The notes below the pieces were generated by a model. The model was not told the origin of the DNA and did no database searches. It worked only from the letters and a program-made list of their open reading frames with translations. 5,974 nucleotides of DNA from Planctomycetota bacterium. Its GTDB lineage: Bacteria; Planctomycetota; Planctomycetia; Planctomycetales; Planctomycetaceae. Shown here piece after piece: positions 1-5,974 of this stretch. The first letter of the stretch is position 1, and each line of letters begins with the position of its first letter. The DNA lies in contig JAEZFD010000028.1 in the NCBI GenBank assembly GCA_023417655.1, forward strand, positions 1 to 5,974, written 5' to 3'. The translations under genes and the position numbers were made by a program.

Positions 1-269
1 CCCCCCCCCCCCCATGCCAGCAGGTCATGCCGTTCTTTGGCGAAGGAGTTCTCAGGACTATGAGCCAGAATGTGCTCATAGATCCCCATTGCGGCCTCAG
101 GGCGACCTGTGTTTTCAAAATCGACCGCCATGGTCAGCAGACGCTCAACGCGGGCGATCTTGGGGTCGAGCTTCTTGGAACTCGACAGATAACTTGAGGT
201 AGCGCAACCTGAGGCCGAGGCCAGAAAGATCGGCGCTAACAACAACGACAACTTTGCGATCCGACGCAT
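1..269 (-). CDS. Partial lipoprotein with TPR-like repeat (N-terminal part)
   Basis: This gene starts at ATG 269 and runs off the left edge, giving about 89 visible codons. The first 22 residues form a lipoprotein leader: Arg-Arg near the start, a hydrophobic stretch (LSLLLAPIFLA), then ASGC with the candidate lipidated Cys at 22. This suggests export and membrane anchoring. Residues 45-80 resemble one tetratricopeptide unit: an Ala-Val-Asp-Phe-Glu helix, a Gly-Arg-Pro-Glu-Ala-Ala turn, Ile-Tyr-Glu-His-Ile-Leu, then a Ser-Pro-Glu-Asn cap. TPR proteins usually serve as scaffolds, so no enzymatic role is proposed. The start is supported by a purine-rich GAGGGG about 7 bases upstream of the ATG. 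The last visible codons lie in a run of 13 C (G on this strand), read as Trp-Gly-Gly-Gly, and may not be real sequence. The exact family is unknown. I am fairly sure it is a gene because leader, lipobox, ribosome site and repeat agree. Confidence 0.72.
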   Translation of the reverse strand, partial: MRRIAKLSLLLAPIFLASASGCATSSYLSSSKKLDPKIARVERLLTMAVDFENTGRPEAAMGIYEHILAHSPENSFAKERHDLLAWGGG

Positions 270-699
270 CCCTGCCCCCCTCAGAAAGCCCCCCCGGGCC
301 TCTTGAACACATGAGCCTGTTCCGAATCGCACAATACGGAGACCAGCAGAAGTCTGGTCATTTCAGGCGGCGACCCGGCATGATCAATGAATCTATCGGC
401 GCAGGTCGATCAACGAGATGAGGCGAATATAGGGATTTCCGAAGGGAGATCTCTGATTCCTGGCCCGTTGACGGACTCGGTTTCCACTGGGAAACAATGC
501 AAAAAGACCTGCGTGCATCAGCTTGAAACACGCTTCCCTGATCACACGAATGTCACTGAATCGGAAGTAACATTCCCTGCTCAGTTCAAGCAGGCGGAAC
601 ACCCCGGCATTCTGCCAAATGGCGTCGACGATCTTCCGAAAACATCAGTCAACGTACGATCGAGGCGAAGGCCAGTGAGTCGACGGAATCAGTCGGTTC
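270..699. other. Non-coding spacer with several short hairpins
   Basis: I see no convincing gene in these 430 bases. Open frames exist on both strands (plus 387-869, minus 393-602) but lack a ribosome site, a recognisable family and ordinary protein composition. The spacer holds three clean inverted repeats: 341-359 (GACCAG/CTGGTC, 7-base loop), 480-495 (GTTTCC/GGAAAC, 4-base loop) and 576-594 (CCTGCT/AGCAGG, 7-base loop). None is followed on the minus strand by a clear T-run, so they are not textbook intrinsic terminators of the CBS gene. The right-hand part is its 3' flank and the left-hand part must hold the leader of the lipoprotein gene. No promoter there is good enough to call. Confidence 0.5.
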
Positions 700-709
700 T
701 CAACCGGCT
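691..709 (-). terminator. Weak hairpin overlapping the stop of the CBS gene
   Basis: A short inverted repeat has a CGGTT/AACCG core at 694-706 and a 3-base loop. It extends to 8 pairs on the plus strand with one G-U wobble, but has a mismatch on the minus-strand transcript. It contains the TGA stop of the CBS gene (700-702). There is no T-run after it, so a terminator role is only a possibility. It might instead be a 3'-end stabilising structure, or chance. Confidence 0.2.
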
Positions 710-1197
710 CCGCGCAGACCTTCCGGCAGTGTCCAGACAAGCGATTCCCGTTTTGCGAATCGGGTCGGCACAGTCGTCGGAGCAAAACTCTGCCAGGTCT
801 CAAATGCACTGGCTGAATCGGCCGTTGAAAGAATGCGGATCAGAGTCGAACGATCGAACTGTCCAATGACACGTCCCTGCTGAAGCACAGGGAGAGATTG
901 AGTTTTCAGTTCCGTTAATAGTCGGGCTCCGACAGCCAGACTGTCATTACTATCGAGCGTCATCTGGACTGGCGACATTAAAGCAGAGAGCGGAGCTCCG
1001 CCATCGCCTCCCAGCAGACGATAATTGATGATTTCATAATCCGGGACGATTCCGAGCAGCATCTCACATTCATCAACGACATAAATCTCGCTGGTGTGAT
1101 GCTTCAACAATTGCTCTTCTGCTCCGCGAATCTCGGTCTGCGGCTGCAGCATCAGCGGAACTCGCAGGGCGACATCACGGACAAATCGAATCATCAT
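700..1197 (-). CDS. Stand-alone CBS-domain pair protein (Bateman module)
   Basis: The product is a 165-residue soluble protein made almost entirely of two CBS motifs. The first covers about residues 14-62 (a Pro-Leu-Met-Leu start, then EIYVVDE and LLGIVPDYEI strands). The second covers about 68-125 (LSALMSPVQMTLDSNDSL, then QSLPVLQQGRVIGQFDR). Paired CBS motifs form a Bateman module, which in many families binds adenosine nucleotides or S-adenosylmethionine and acts as an energy or ligand sensor. No catalytic, DNA-binding or membrane domain is attached, so it probably regulates a partner in trans. About 40 C-terminal residues match nothing I recognise. Two adjacent ATG codons begin the frame (1197 and 1194). 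GGAG lies 4 bases before the first and 7 before the second, so the second may be the true start. It has no same-strand partner close by: the next minus gene is 430 bases away. Confidence 0.85.
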   Translation of the reverse strand: MMIRFVRDVALRVPLMLQPQTEIRGAEEQLLKHHTSEIYVVDECEMLLGIVPDYEIINYRLLGGDGGAPLSALMSPVQMTLDSNDSLAVGARLLTELKTQSLPVLQQGRVIGQFDRSTLIRILSTADSASAFETWQSFAPTTVPTRFAKRESLVWTLPEGLRGAG

Positions 1198-1552
1198 TCA
1201 GCTCCACACCAATTCGCTTCAGGTCGACTAAACCGCTGCCGGACTCCCGAAGCGAGACCTCTCCGATAGAAAAGCCTGAGACCTTTCTAAGGAATCGGCG
1301 ATCGCCAACATCTGACTGAGCAGAAATTGCTGCTGCACCGAGCAAGAGATCAGGTTTCAGCCAGACCCCTTAAATACTCAATTGTGAATTCTCCAATCTG
1401 CCATTGAACTTTGTGCATTCGACCAGTGCCTGAGAGATTGCGGCTGCGCTAAAAACAACGGCCGATTTCGCCACTCGAACTTGTCGGACTACGAAACAGG
1501 GCGGATAATGCTGGAAGGACTCTGAGCGTCTGGCAGAATTCACCGATCGACT
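1198..1552. other. Divergent spacer between CBS gene and small membrane-protein gene
   Basis: This 355-base spacer lies between divergent genes. Its right end holds a good promoter for the rightward gene (1481-1509). I found no comparable promoter facing left for the CBS gene. On the minus strand, one frame is open across almost all of it (about 1552 to 1175), broken by a single TAA at 1370-1372. The part after the TAA could be read from TTG at 1345 as 56 residues ending at TGA 1175-1177, which overlaps the CBS start by 23 bases. No family is recognised and no ribosome site supports that TTG, so it is treated as a possible remnant and not called as a gene. Confidence 0.45.
1481..1509 (+). promoter_or_regulatory. 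Sigma-70-type promoter for the small membrane-protein gene
   Basis: TTGTCG at 1481-1486 (4 of 6 matches to TTGACA) is followed by exactly 17 bases and then GATAAT at 1504-1509 (5 of 6 matches to TATAAT). Transcription would start near 1516, leaving a leader of roughly 37 bases before ATG 1553. The fit in strand, distance and spacing supports the plus-strand gene over the longer antisense frame. Confidence 0.55.
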
Positions 1553-1810
1553 ATGGACTCCGCAGTAAATCAACTCCTGAATCATACGAATTCGATTTCG
1601 CTTTACGGCATTGGCCTCATTCTTGCTTTGGCAGGAATGGCCTACGCGGTTCTGCGGATCCGTGCCTGGTATCGGGATGGTGATGATCCTGCCGACACTC
1701 AGCGTGAAATGCTTCGACAATTTCGTGAATCGACATTGCGAGGTGACCTCTCCGACGAGGAATTCCGATCCATCAAGGGTCAGATGAACCGACGTGAAAA
1801 TCGACGGTGA
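1553..1810 (+). CDS. Small single-pass membrane protein with SHOCT-like C-terminus
   Basis: This 85-residue protein has one hydrophobic helix at about residues 15-37 (ISLYGIGLILALAGMAYAVL), followed by basic residues (RIRAW) that favour a cytoplasmic C-terminus. Residues 52-79 form a charged two-helix segment with Leu-Arg-Gly-Asp-Leu-Ser-Asp-Glu-Glu-Phe at the turn. This resembles the SHOCT motif, a short helical module found at the ends of many bacterial proteins and thought to mediate oligomerisation. Its function is unknown. The ATG at 1553 is the only reasonable start: an in-frame TGA lies at 1523-1525 with no other start between. No Shine-Dalgarno sequence is visible. A good promoter sits 44 bases upstream. 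clpX follows in the same direction after 246 bases. The membrane helix, the SHOCT-like tail and the promoter together make a real gene likely, despite a longer open frame (1370-1915) on the opposite strand. Confidence 0.75.
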   Translation: MDSAVNQLLNHTNSISLYGIGLILALAGMAYAVLRIRAWYRDGDDPADTQREMLRQFRESTLRGDLSDEEFRSIKGQMNRRENRR

Positions 1811-1822
1811 CGGACGACTGAT

Positions 1823-1854
1823 GCGATTCGATTGACCTCCTCCAGGAGAATCGC
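1823..1854 (+). terminator. Possible hairpin after the small membrane-protein gene
   Basis: GCGATT (1823-1828) pairs with AATCGC (1849-1854). Inside it CTCC (1837-1840) pairs with GGAG (1845-1848) around a TCCA loop, leaving an 8-base bulge on the 5' side. It begins 13 bases after the stop of the small gene. No T-run follows, so an intrinsic terminator is doubtful; it could be an attenuating structure ahead of clpX or chance. Confidence 0.25.
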
Positions 1855-2056
1855 GTTGACGGCGAAGAACATCACACGAATGAGTCAGGCGACGACCGGC
1901 CCGGGCAGGCCACAATCAAGATTGCAGCATCGTTTTCCGATCTCTCGTCCATGATGACGACGATTCTTATCTTAGCCGGCAACCGCAACACGGAGGGGGT
2001 CGCCGAGCAGAGTTCACGTTCAGCACAGTCTGAGCAGCAGCCTTAAAGGGTTCTAC

Positions 2057-3328
<1,272 letters not shown>

Positions 3329-3358
3329 TGCAGCTTGCTCGGAAATTCAGACCTCGCT

Positions 3359-3388
3359 CGACCCTGTCAGGATCACCTGCCAGGGTCG
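3359..3388. terminator. Hairpin terminator between convergent clpX and the ABC1 kinase gene
   Basis: A strong inverted repeat: CGACCCTG (3359-3366) pairs with CAGGGTCG (3381-3388). After one T/C mismatch, CAGG (3368-3371) pairs with CCTG (3376-3379) around an ATCA loop. That gives 12 pairs in a 30-base element. It lies 30 bases past the clpX stop and 134 bases past the stop of the convergent kinase gene, so it could end transcription from both sides. On the plus strand the following sequence is only mildly T-rich (TCGTTTGATT), so efficiency is uncertain. Confidence 0.65.
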
Positions 3389-3521
3389 CGGTCGTTTGAT
3401 TGGGACGCCGAACGCACGAGCAAATCCATCAGTCCAGGGCAGATCATTTCGGGCAGGCAAACCCGGGCACGCGAAGTCCGCACACGTCCCGACTCAGGTC
3501 AGAGTGTCAGGCAGCAGCACT

Positions 3522-5198
3522 CTACAGGCGGCCGCTGCGAAGGATTCCCCAGACCAGCCAGATACCAAGCAATCCCGAAAGCATGAACAGCGGGACGGCG
3601 AACCAGATGGAATCCGAGGCCGCGGTTCGGATGATGAGGGCCGTCGAGACGATCATGGCGGAAGTCACTGTTCCGACGACCACTCGATTGCTGGAACGGT
3701 CGAATTCAGTGATGAAGTGATCCAGCCCATGATGTTCAAGTTGAACCTTGAACTCACCGTCACCCGCCTTCTTCAGCGTCTTCTCGAGATGGAGTGGTAG
3801 ATCGTGAGCCGTCCGCAGCAGAGTCTGCAGATCATTCCACCCCTGCTCCAGTAACCGTTGCGGCTGATAGCGTCCCCGAATCAGCTTTTCTACAAATGGA
3901 GAGAGCACCTCTGCCATATTGAACTGAGGATCAAGCCTTCGGCCGATGCCTTCCAGCGTGATGAAAACCCGAACCAGCAGCATCAGTTCCCCGGGACATT
4001 GCAGGCCATGGGAAGAAAGAATCGACACGAAGTCATTCAGCATTCTCCCCACATTGATCTGATCCAACGGCACGCCGTAATAGGCATCCAGAAAGTCCCG
4101 AACATCTGTGTGAAGCAATGCCATGTCGACCGGCTGAGATGACCGGGGTTGTCCCAGCGACATCAGAGCCCGAACCGCCTTCGAAACGTCATGATGAGCG
4201 ATCATCACGAACAGATCGATCAGTTGTTCGCGGCGTTCATCATCCAGATATCCTGTCATTCCAAAGTCGAGCAGGATAATCGCCCCATCGGCCCGGACCC
4301 GCAGATTTCCGGGGTGCGGGTCCCCGTGAAATCGCCCCAGATCAAAAGCCTGGCGAAGGAAAATGCTGGCTCCGTTCACAGCGATTTCCGCAGGATCGAG
4401 ACCTGCAGCCCGAATCCCTGCAACATCGCCGGCATTCAGGCCGTTCACCCGTTCCATGACGATGACCGCTTCCGAGACCAGGTGCGGATGAACGGTCGGA
4501 ATATGGACTCGGGGATCGTCGGCAAATGCCCGTTGGAAATCCTGCATCGCCCGGGCTTCACGTGCGAAGTTCAATTCGCGGCGAATGGTGCGAGTGAAGT
4601 ATTTCACCAGACCGACTGGGTCGAAGACTCGTGCCTCAGGAACATGACGTTCCAGCAGCTGTGCCATTTCCATCATCAACGACAAGTCACGTTCGACCAT
4701 AAGCACAGCGCCGGGGCGTCGAACTTTGACGACGACATCTTCTCCCCGCAGCGTCACAGCAGTGTGCACCTGAGCGAGCGAACCGGCTGCAAGCGGCTTC
4801 TCTTCGAAGTGGCTGAAGATCTCATCTAATGGCAGCCCGAGTTCTGCTTCAATGACAGTCCGCATTCCCTGTTCGGCGAACGGCGGGACATGTTCCTGCA
4901 GCACCTCAAGTTCCCGGATGACGTCGGCCGGGATCAAATCAGGACGGGTGCTTAGAACCTGACCGAATTTGATAAACGTTGGACCCAGATCCTGCAGCGC
5001 CAGTCGAATGCGCCGGGGGGTGGTGAGATGTTCCGGGACCTCAGGCTGACGCCAAAAGAAAACCCGCCGCCACCGATTCAGATAAGGGGAAATCCCCAGT
5101 CGTTCGAGAACATCCCCGAACCCATAGTTCAGCAGGACTGACGCGATCTCCCGACCGCGATTCAGGTTCTTCAGAAATCGCAGCGGAGAGGGTTGCAC
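3522..5198 (-). CDS. UbiB/AarF (ABC1) family atypical protein kinase-like protein
   Basis: This 558-residue protein belongs to the ABC1/ADCK/UbiB family, membrane-linked kinase-like ATPases needed for isoprenoid-quinone biosynthesis or lipid handling. E. coli UbiB is 546 residues. The family signature KxGQ is KFGQ (77-80). The nucleotide loop PLAAGSLAQVH spans 135-145, the invariant lysine is Lys158 in VVVKVRRPG, and the catalytic HGDPHPGN is at 291-298 with DFG at 311-313. Two membrane helices close the protein (about 505-524 and 531-552), as in UbiB. Planctomycetes usually make menaquinone, so a ubiquinone role should not be assumed. The start is GTG at 5198. An in-frame TAG at 5211-5213 rules out a longer form, and no ATG lies near the start. 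The ribosome site is weak. It is convergent with clpX, has its own candidate promoter (5360-5388) and no quinone gene beside it in the window. The third loop residue is Gly139, where Ala is usual. Confidence 0.93.
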   Translation of the reverse strand: MQPSPLRFLKNLNRGREIASVLLNYGFGDVLERLGISPYLNRWRRVFFWRQPEVPEHLTTPRRIRLALQDLGPTFIKFGQVLSTRPDLIPADVIRELEVLQEHVPPFAEQGMRTVIEAELGLPLDEIFSHFEEKPLAAGSLAQVHTAVTLRGEDVVVKVRRPGAVLMVERDLSLMMEMAQLLERHVPEARVFDPVGLVKYFTRTIRRELNFAREARAMQDFQRAFADDPRVHIPTVHPHLVSEAVIVMERVNGLNAGDVAGIRAAGLDPAEIAVNGASIFLRQAFDLGRFHGDPHPGNLRVRADGAIILLDFGMTGYLDDERREQLIDLFVMIAHHDVSKAVRALMSLGQPRSSQPVDMALLHTDVRDFLDAYYGVPLDQINVGRMLNDFVSILSSHGLQCPGELMLLVRVFITLEGIGRRLDPQFNMAEVLSPFVEKLIRGRYQPQRLLEQGWNDLQTLLRTAHDLPLHLEKTLKKAGDGEFKVQLEHHGLDHFITEFDRSSNRVVVGTVTSAMIVSTALIIRTAASDSIWFAVPLFMLSGLLGIWLVWGILRSGRL

Positions 5199-5323
5199 GC
5201 TAATCCGGAACTAAAGGACATCACCCGCAAGGGGCTTCTTCGCCAGAAGTCATTGAGAACCGAAGCGGACGGCCCCATTTCGATCGCCGTAATCCGCATT
5301 GCCGGAGATGGCCGCATCGGTCA

Positions 5324-5345
5324 GGCCTCTTTCGGAAAGAGAGCC
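5324..5345 (-). promoter_or_regulatory. Hairpin in the leader of the ABC1 kinase gene
   Basis: CTCTTT (5327-5332) pairs with AAAGAG (5336-5341) around a 3-base loop. GGC (5324-5326) adds three pairs with GCC (5343-5345) past a single bulged A, giving about 9 pairs. It lies 56 bases beyond the stop of the upstream minus-strand gene and just inside the predicted transcript of the kinase gene. It may therefore terminate the upstream gene or fold in the kinase 5' leader. No T-run follows. A second small hairpin, CTTCT/AGAAG, sits at 5235-5249. Confidence 0.35.
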
Positions 5346-5359
5346 TCCCCTGCACTAAC

Positions 5360-5388
5360 ATCCTTCAGGACATTTCCACAGCTGTCAA
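5360..5388 (-). promoter_or_regulatory. Candidate promoter for the ABC1 kinase gene
   Basis: Read on the minus strand, a perfect TTGACA -35 (5383-5388) is followed by 17 bases and AAGGAT (5360-5365). The latter matches TATAAT at only 3 of 6 positions but keeps the important second A and last T. Transcription would start near 5353 and leave a leader of about 155 bases before GTG 5198. The -35 and spacing are good; the -10 is weak. Confidence 0.4.
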
Positions 5389-5400
5389 ATCCCCTCTCAC

Positions 5401-5974
5401 TCACTTATTGAGCTTTTGCTTGTAGGCATCCGCATTAGGACGGTATTGCGGAGGAACAGGTCGATTCCCGGACCCTGAACTCTGGCTCGCTTTCCGTTCC
5501 CGATCCCCACCACTGCGCATCTGTCGTTCCTGGGAAGGGCTCAGTCCTTTGAGCAGAGATTCAAACTGACGGCGTGCTGCCTCTGACTCCGGCGAACGAT
5601 CCGTTCCCGGGTCGGCTAGCTGCTCATCCAATCGCTTCATGAATTGTTCCAGATCTTCCTGAGAATATCCCAGGTCATTCATCAGGGATTCTGGCGTTTC
5701 GCCCCGCTCCAGTTGCTGTTTCAGTCGCTTGAGGGCGAGTTCAGTCGCCTTCTTGCGATGGGCAAGGTCCGCTGGATCAGCAGGCTCGGCGCCCGACGCG
5801 TTTCCAGTGCCGGAGGATTGCCCCGGATCGCGATGATTCTCGCCTTTCCCCTGCGAAATCCCCCCCATTTCACCCGGCGGACTCTGTCCGGAGGAATCCT
5901 GCCCCGGCTGGTTCTGCCCCGGCTGGTTCTGCCCCGGCTGGTTCTGCCCCGGTTGGTTCTGGCCCGGTTGATTC
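5401..5974 (-). CDS. Partial Gly/Pro/Gln-rich protein with NQPGQ repeats (C-terminal part)
   Basis: The last 190 residues of a protein whose start lies beyond the right edge. An internal ATG at 5868 is not the start, because the frame stays open through the repeats to the window end. It opens with five NQPGQ units (residues 1-25) and a low-complexity Gly/Ser/Pro linker to about residue 65. A charged, helix-prone region (about 74-145) follows, including ATELALKRLKQQLERG, then DLGYSQEDLEQFMKRLDEQL, then a second short helix. It ends in a basic Ser/Gly stretch and PPQYRPNADAYKQKLNK. From memory, large planctomycete proteins of unknown function share a similar end: an ATELxLxxLK helix, an LG(W/Y)xxEDLxxF segment and a PPxYR tail. 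Some lie near MoxR/DUF58-type genes. That link is recollection and cannot be tested here. No enzyme motif or membrane helix is visible in this part. The stop is TGA at 5401-5403. Confidence 0.75.
   Translation of the reverse strand, partial: NQPGQNQPGQNQPGQNQPGQNQPGQDSSGQSPPGEMGGISQGKGENHRDPGQSSGTGNASGAEPADPADLAHRKKATELALKRLKQQLERGETPESLMNDLGYSQEDLEQFMKRLDEQLADPGTDRSPESEAARRQFESLLKGLSPSQERQMRSGGDRERKASQSSGSGNRPVPPQYRPNADAYKQKLNK
5899..5973 (-). repeat. Five tandem 15-base units encoding NQPGQ
   Basis: Five 15-base units are read in frame as Asn-Gln-Pro-Gly-Gln. The three units nearest the gene's 3' end are essentially identical (AACCAGCCGGGGCAG); the two at the window edge carry synonymous changes (AAT, CAA, GGC). 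The array probably continues past the window. The repeated peptide is Gly/Pro/Gln-rich and likely a flexible, disordered spacer. In-frame units allow copy number to change without a frameshift. Confidence 0.9.

Noticed and set aside
393..602. Open minus-strand frame of 69 codons starting at GTG
   Set aside because: No ribosome site, no recognisable family, and rich in Arg and Cys as expected from chance translation.
387..869. Open plus-strand frame of 160 codons
   Set aside because: It overlaps 170 bases of the CBS gene on the opposite strand, has no ribosome site, no recognisable domain and a polar composition without a hydrophobic core.
1297..1306. GGCGATCGCC palindrome, resembling the cyanobacterial HIP1 octamer
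   Set aside because: Only one copy was noticed in about 6 kb, so it is compatible with chance, and nothing else suggests a cyanobacterium.
1856..1884. TTGACG with a weak AATGAG considered as a clpX promoter
   Set aside because: The -10 matches at only 3 of 6 positions and the start would lie over 160 bases from the clpX ATG; not strong enough to list.
1370..1915. Open minus-strand frame of 181 codons
   Set aside because: Its middle is antisense to the small membrane-protein gene, which has a promoter, a membrane helix and a SHOCT-like tail. The N-terminal part reads like chance sequence. Only the left portion is kept, as a finding.
4149..4829. Open plus-strand frame of 226 codons
   Set aside because: Entirely antisense to the ABC1 kinase, whose motifs are intact; rich in His and Ser with no family resemblance.
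5193..5411. Open plus-strand frame of 72 codons in the spacer beside the ABC1 kinase
   Set aside because: It needs a TTG start, has no ribosome site and covers the promoter and leader of the minus-strand gene.
5899..5973. Tandem repeats considered as a CRISPR array
   Set aside because: The 15-base units are directly adjacent with no spacers and stay in the reading frame, so they are a coding minisatellite.

Overview
The window looks like chromosomal DNA from a member of the Planctomycetes. This is inferred from the style of the genes: a short Sec/lipobox leader on a TPR-like lipoprotein, a Gly/Pro/Gln-rich protein with NQPGQ repeats and a charged C-terminal region, and moderate-to-high GC with wide intergenic gaps. 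No rRNA or other decisive marker is present, so the lineage is a judgement and not a proof. I see no tRNA, rRNA, CRISPR array, insertion sequence or prophage gene.

Layout. Positions 1-269 (minus) hold the N-terminal part of a lipoprotein, cut by the window edge at a run of 13 C. Positions 270-699 contain no convincing gene but several short hairpins. Positions 700-1197 (minus) encode a stand-alone two-CBS-domain protein. Positions 1198-1552 form a divergent spacer with a good sigma-70-like promoter facing right; its minus strand also carries an unusually open frame that may be a gene remnant. Positions 1553-1810 (plus) encode an 85-residue single-pass membrane protein with a SHOCT-like tail. 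Positions 2057-3328 (plus) encode complete ClpX, the AAA+ unfoldase of the ClpXP protease. A strong inverted repeat at 3359-3388 separates it from the convergent gene at 3522-5198 (minus), a UbiB/AarF (ABC1) atypical kinase with two C-terminal membrane helices. Positions 5199-5400 hold a candidate promoter and a leader or terminator hairpin. Positions 5401-5974 (minus) are the C-terminal 190 residues of a larger protein that begins, at the window edge, in five tandem NQPGQ repeats.

How the genes relate. These do not form one pathway. clpX (protein quality control), the ABC1 kinase (isoprenoid-quinone or lipid metabolism at the membrane) and the CBS protein (probable nucleotide sensing) are housekeeping-type genes with their own spacers. 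The small membrane protein and clpX point the same way, 246 bases apart, and could be co-transcribed. I found no convincing new multi-gene system. The most interesting points are a natural glycine in the alanine-rich nucleotide loop of the ABC1 kinase, the SHOCT-like membrane protein ahead of clpX, the open frame in the 1175-1552 spacer, and the probable sequencing artefact at the left edge.
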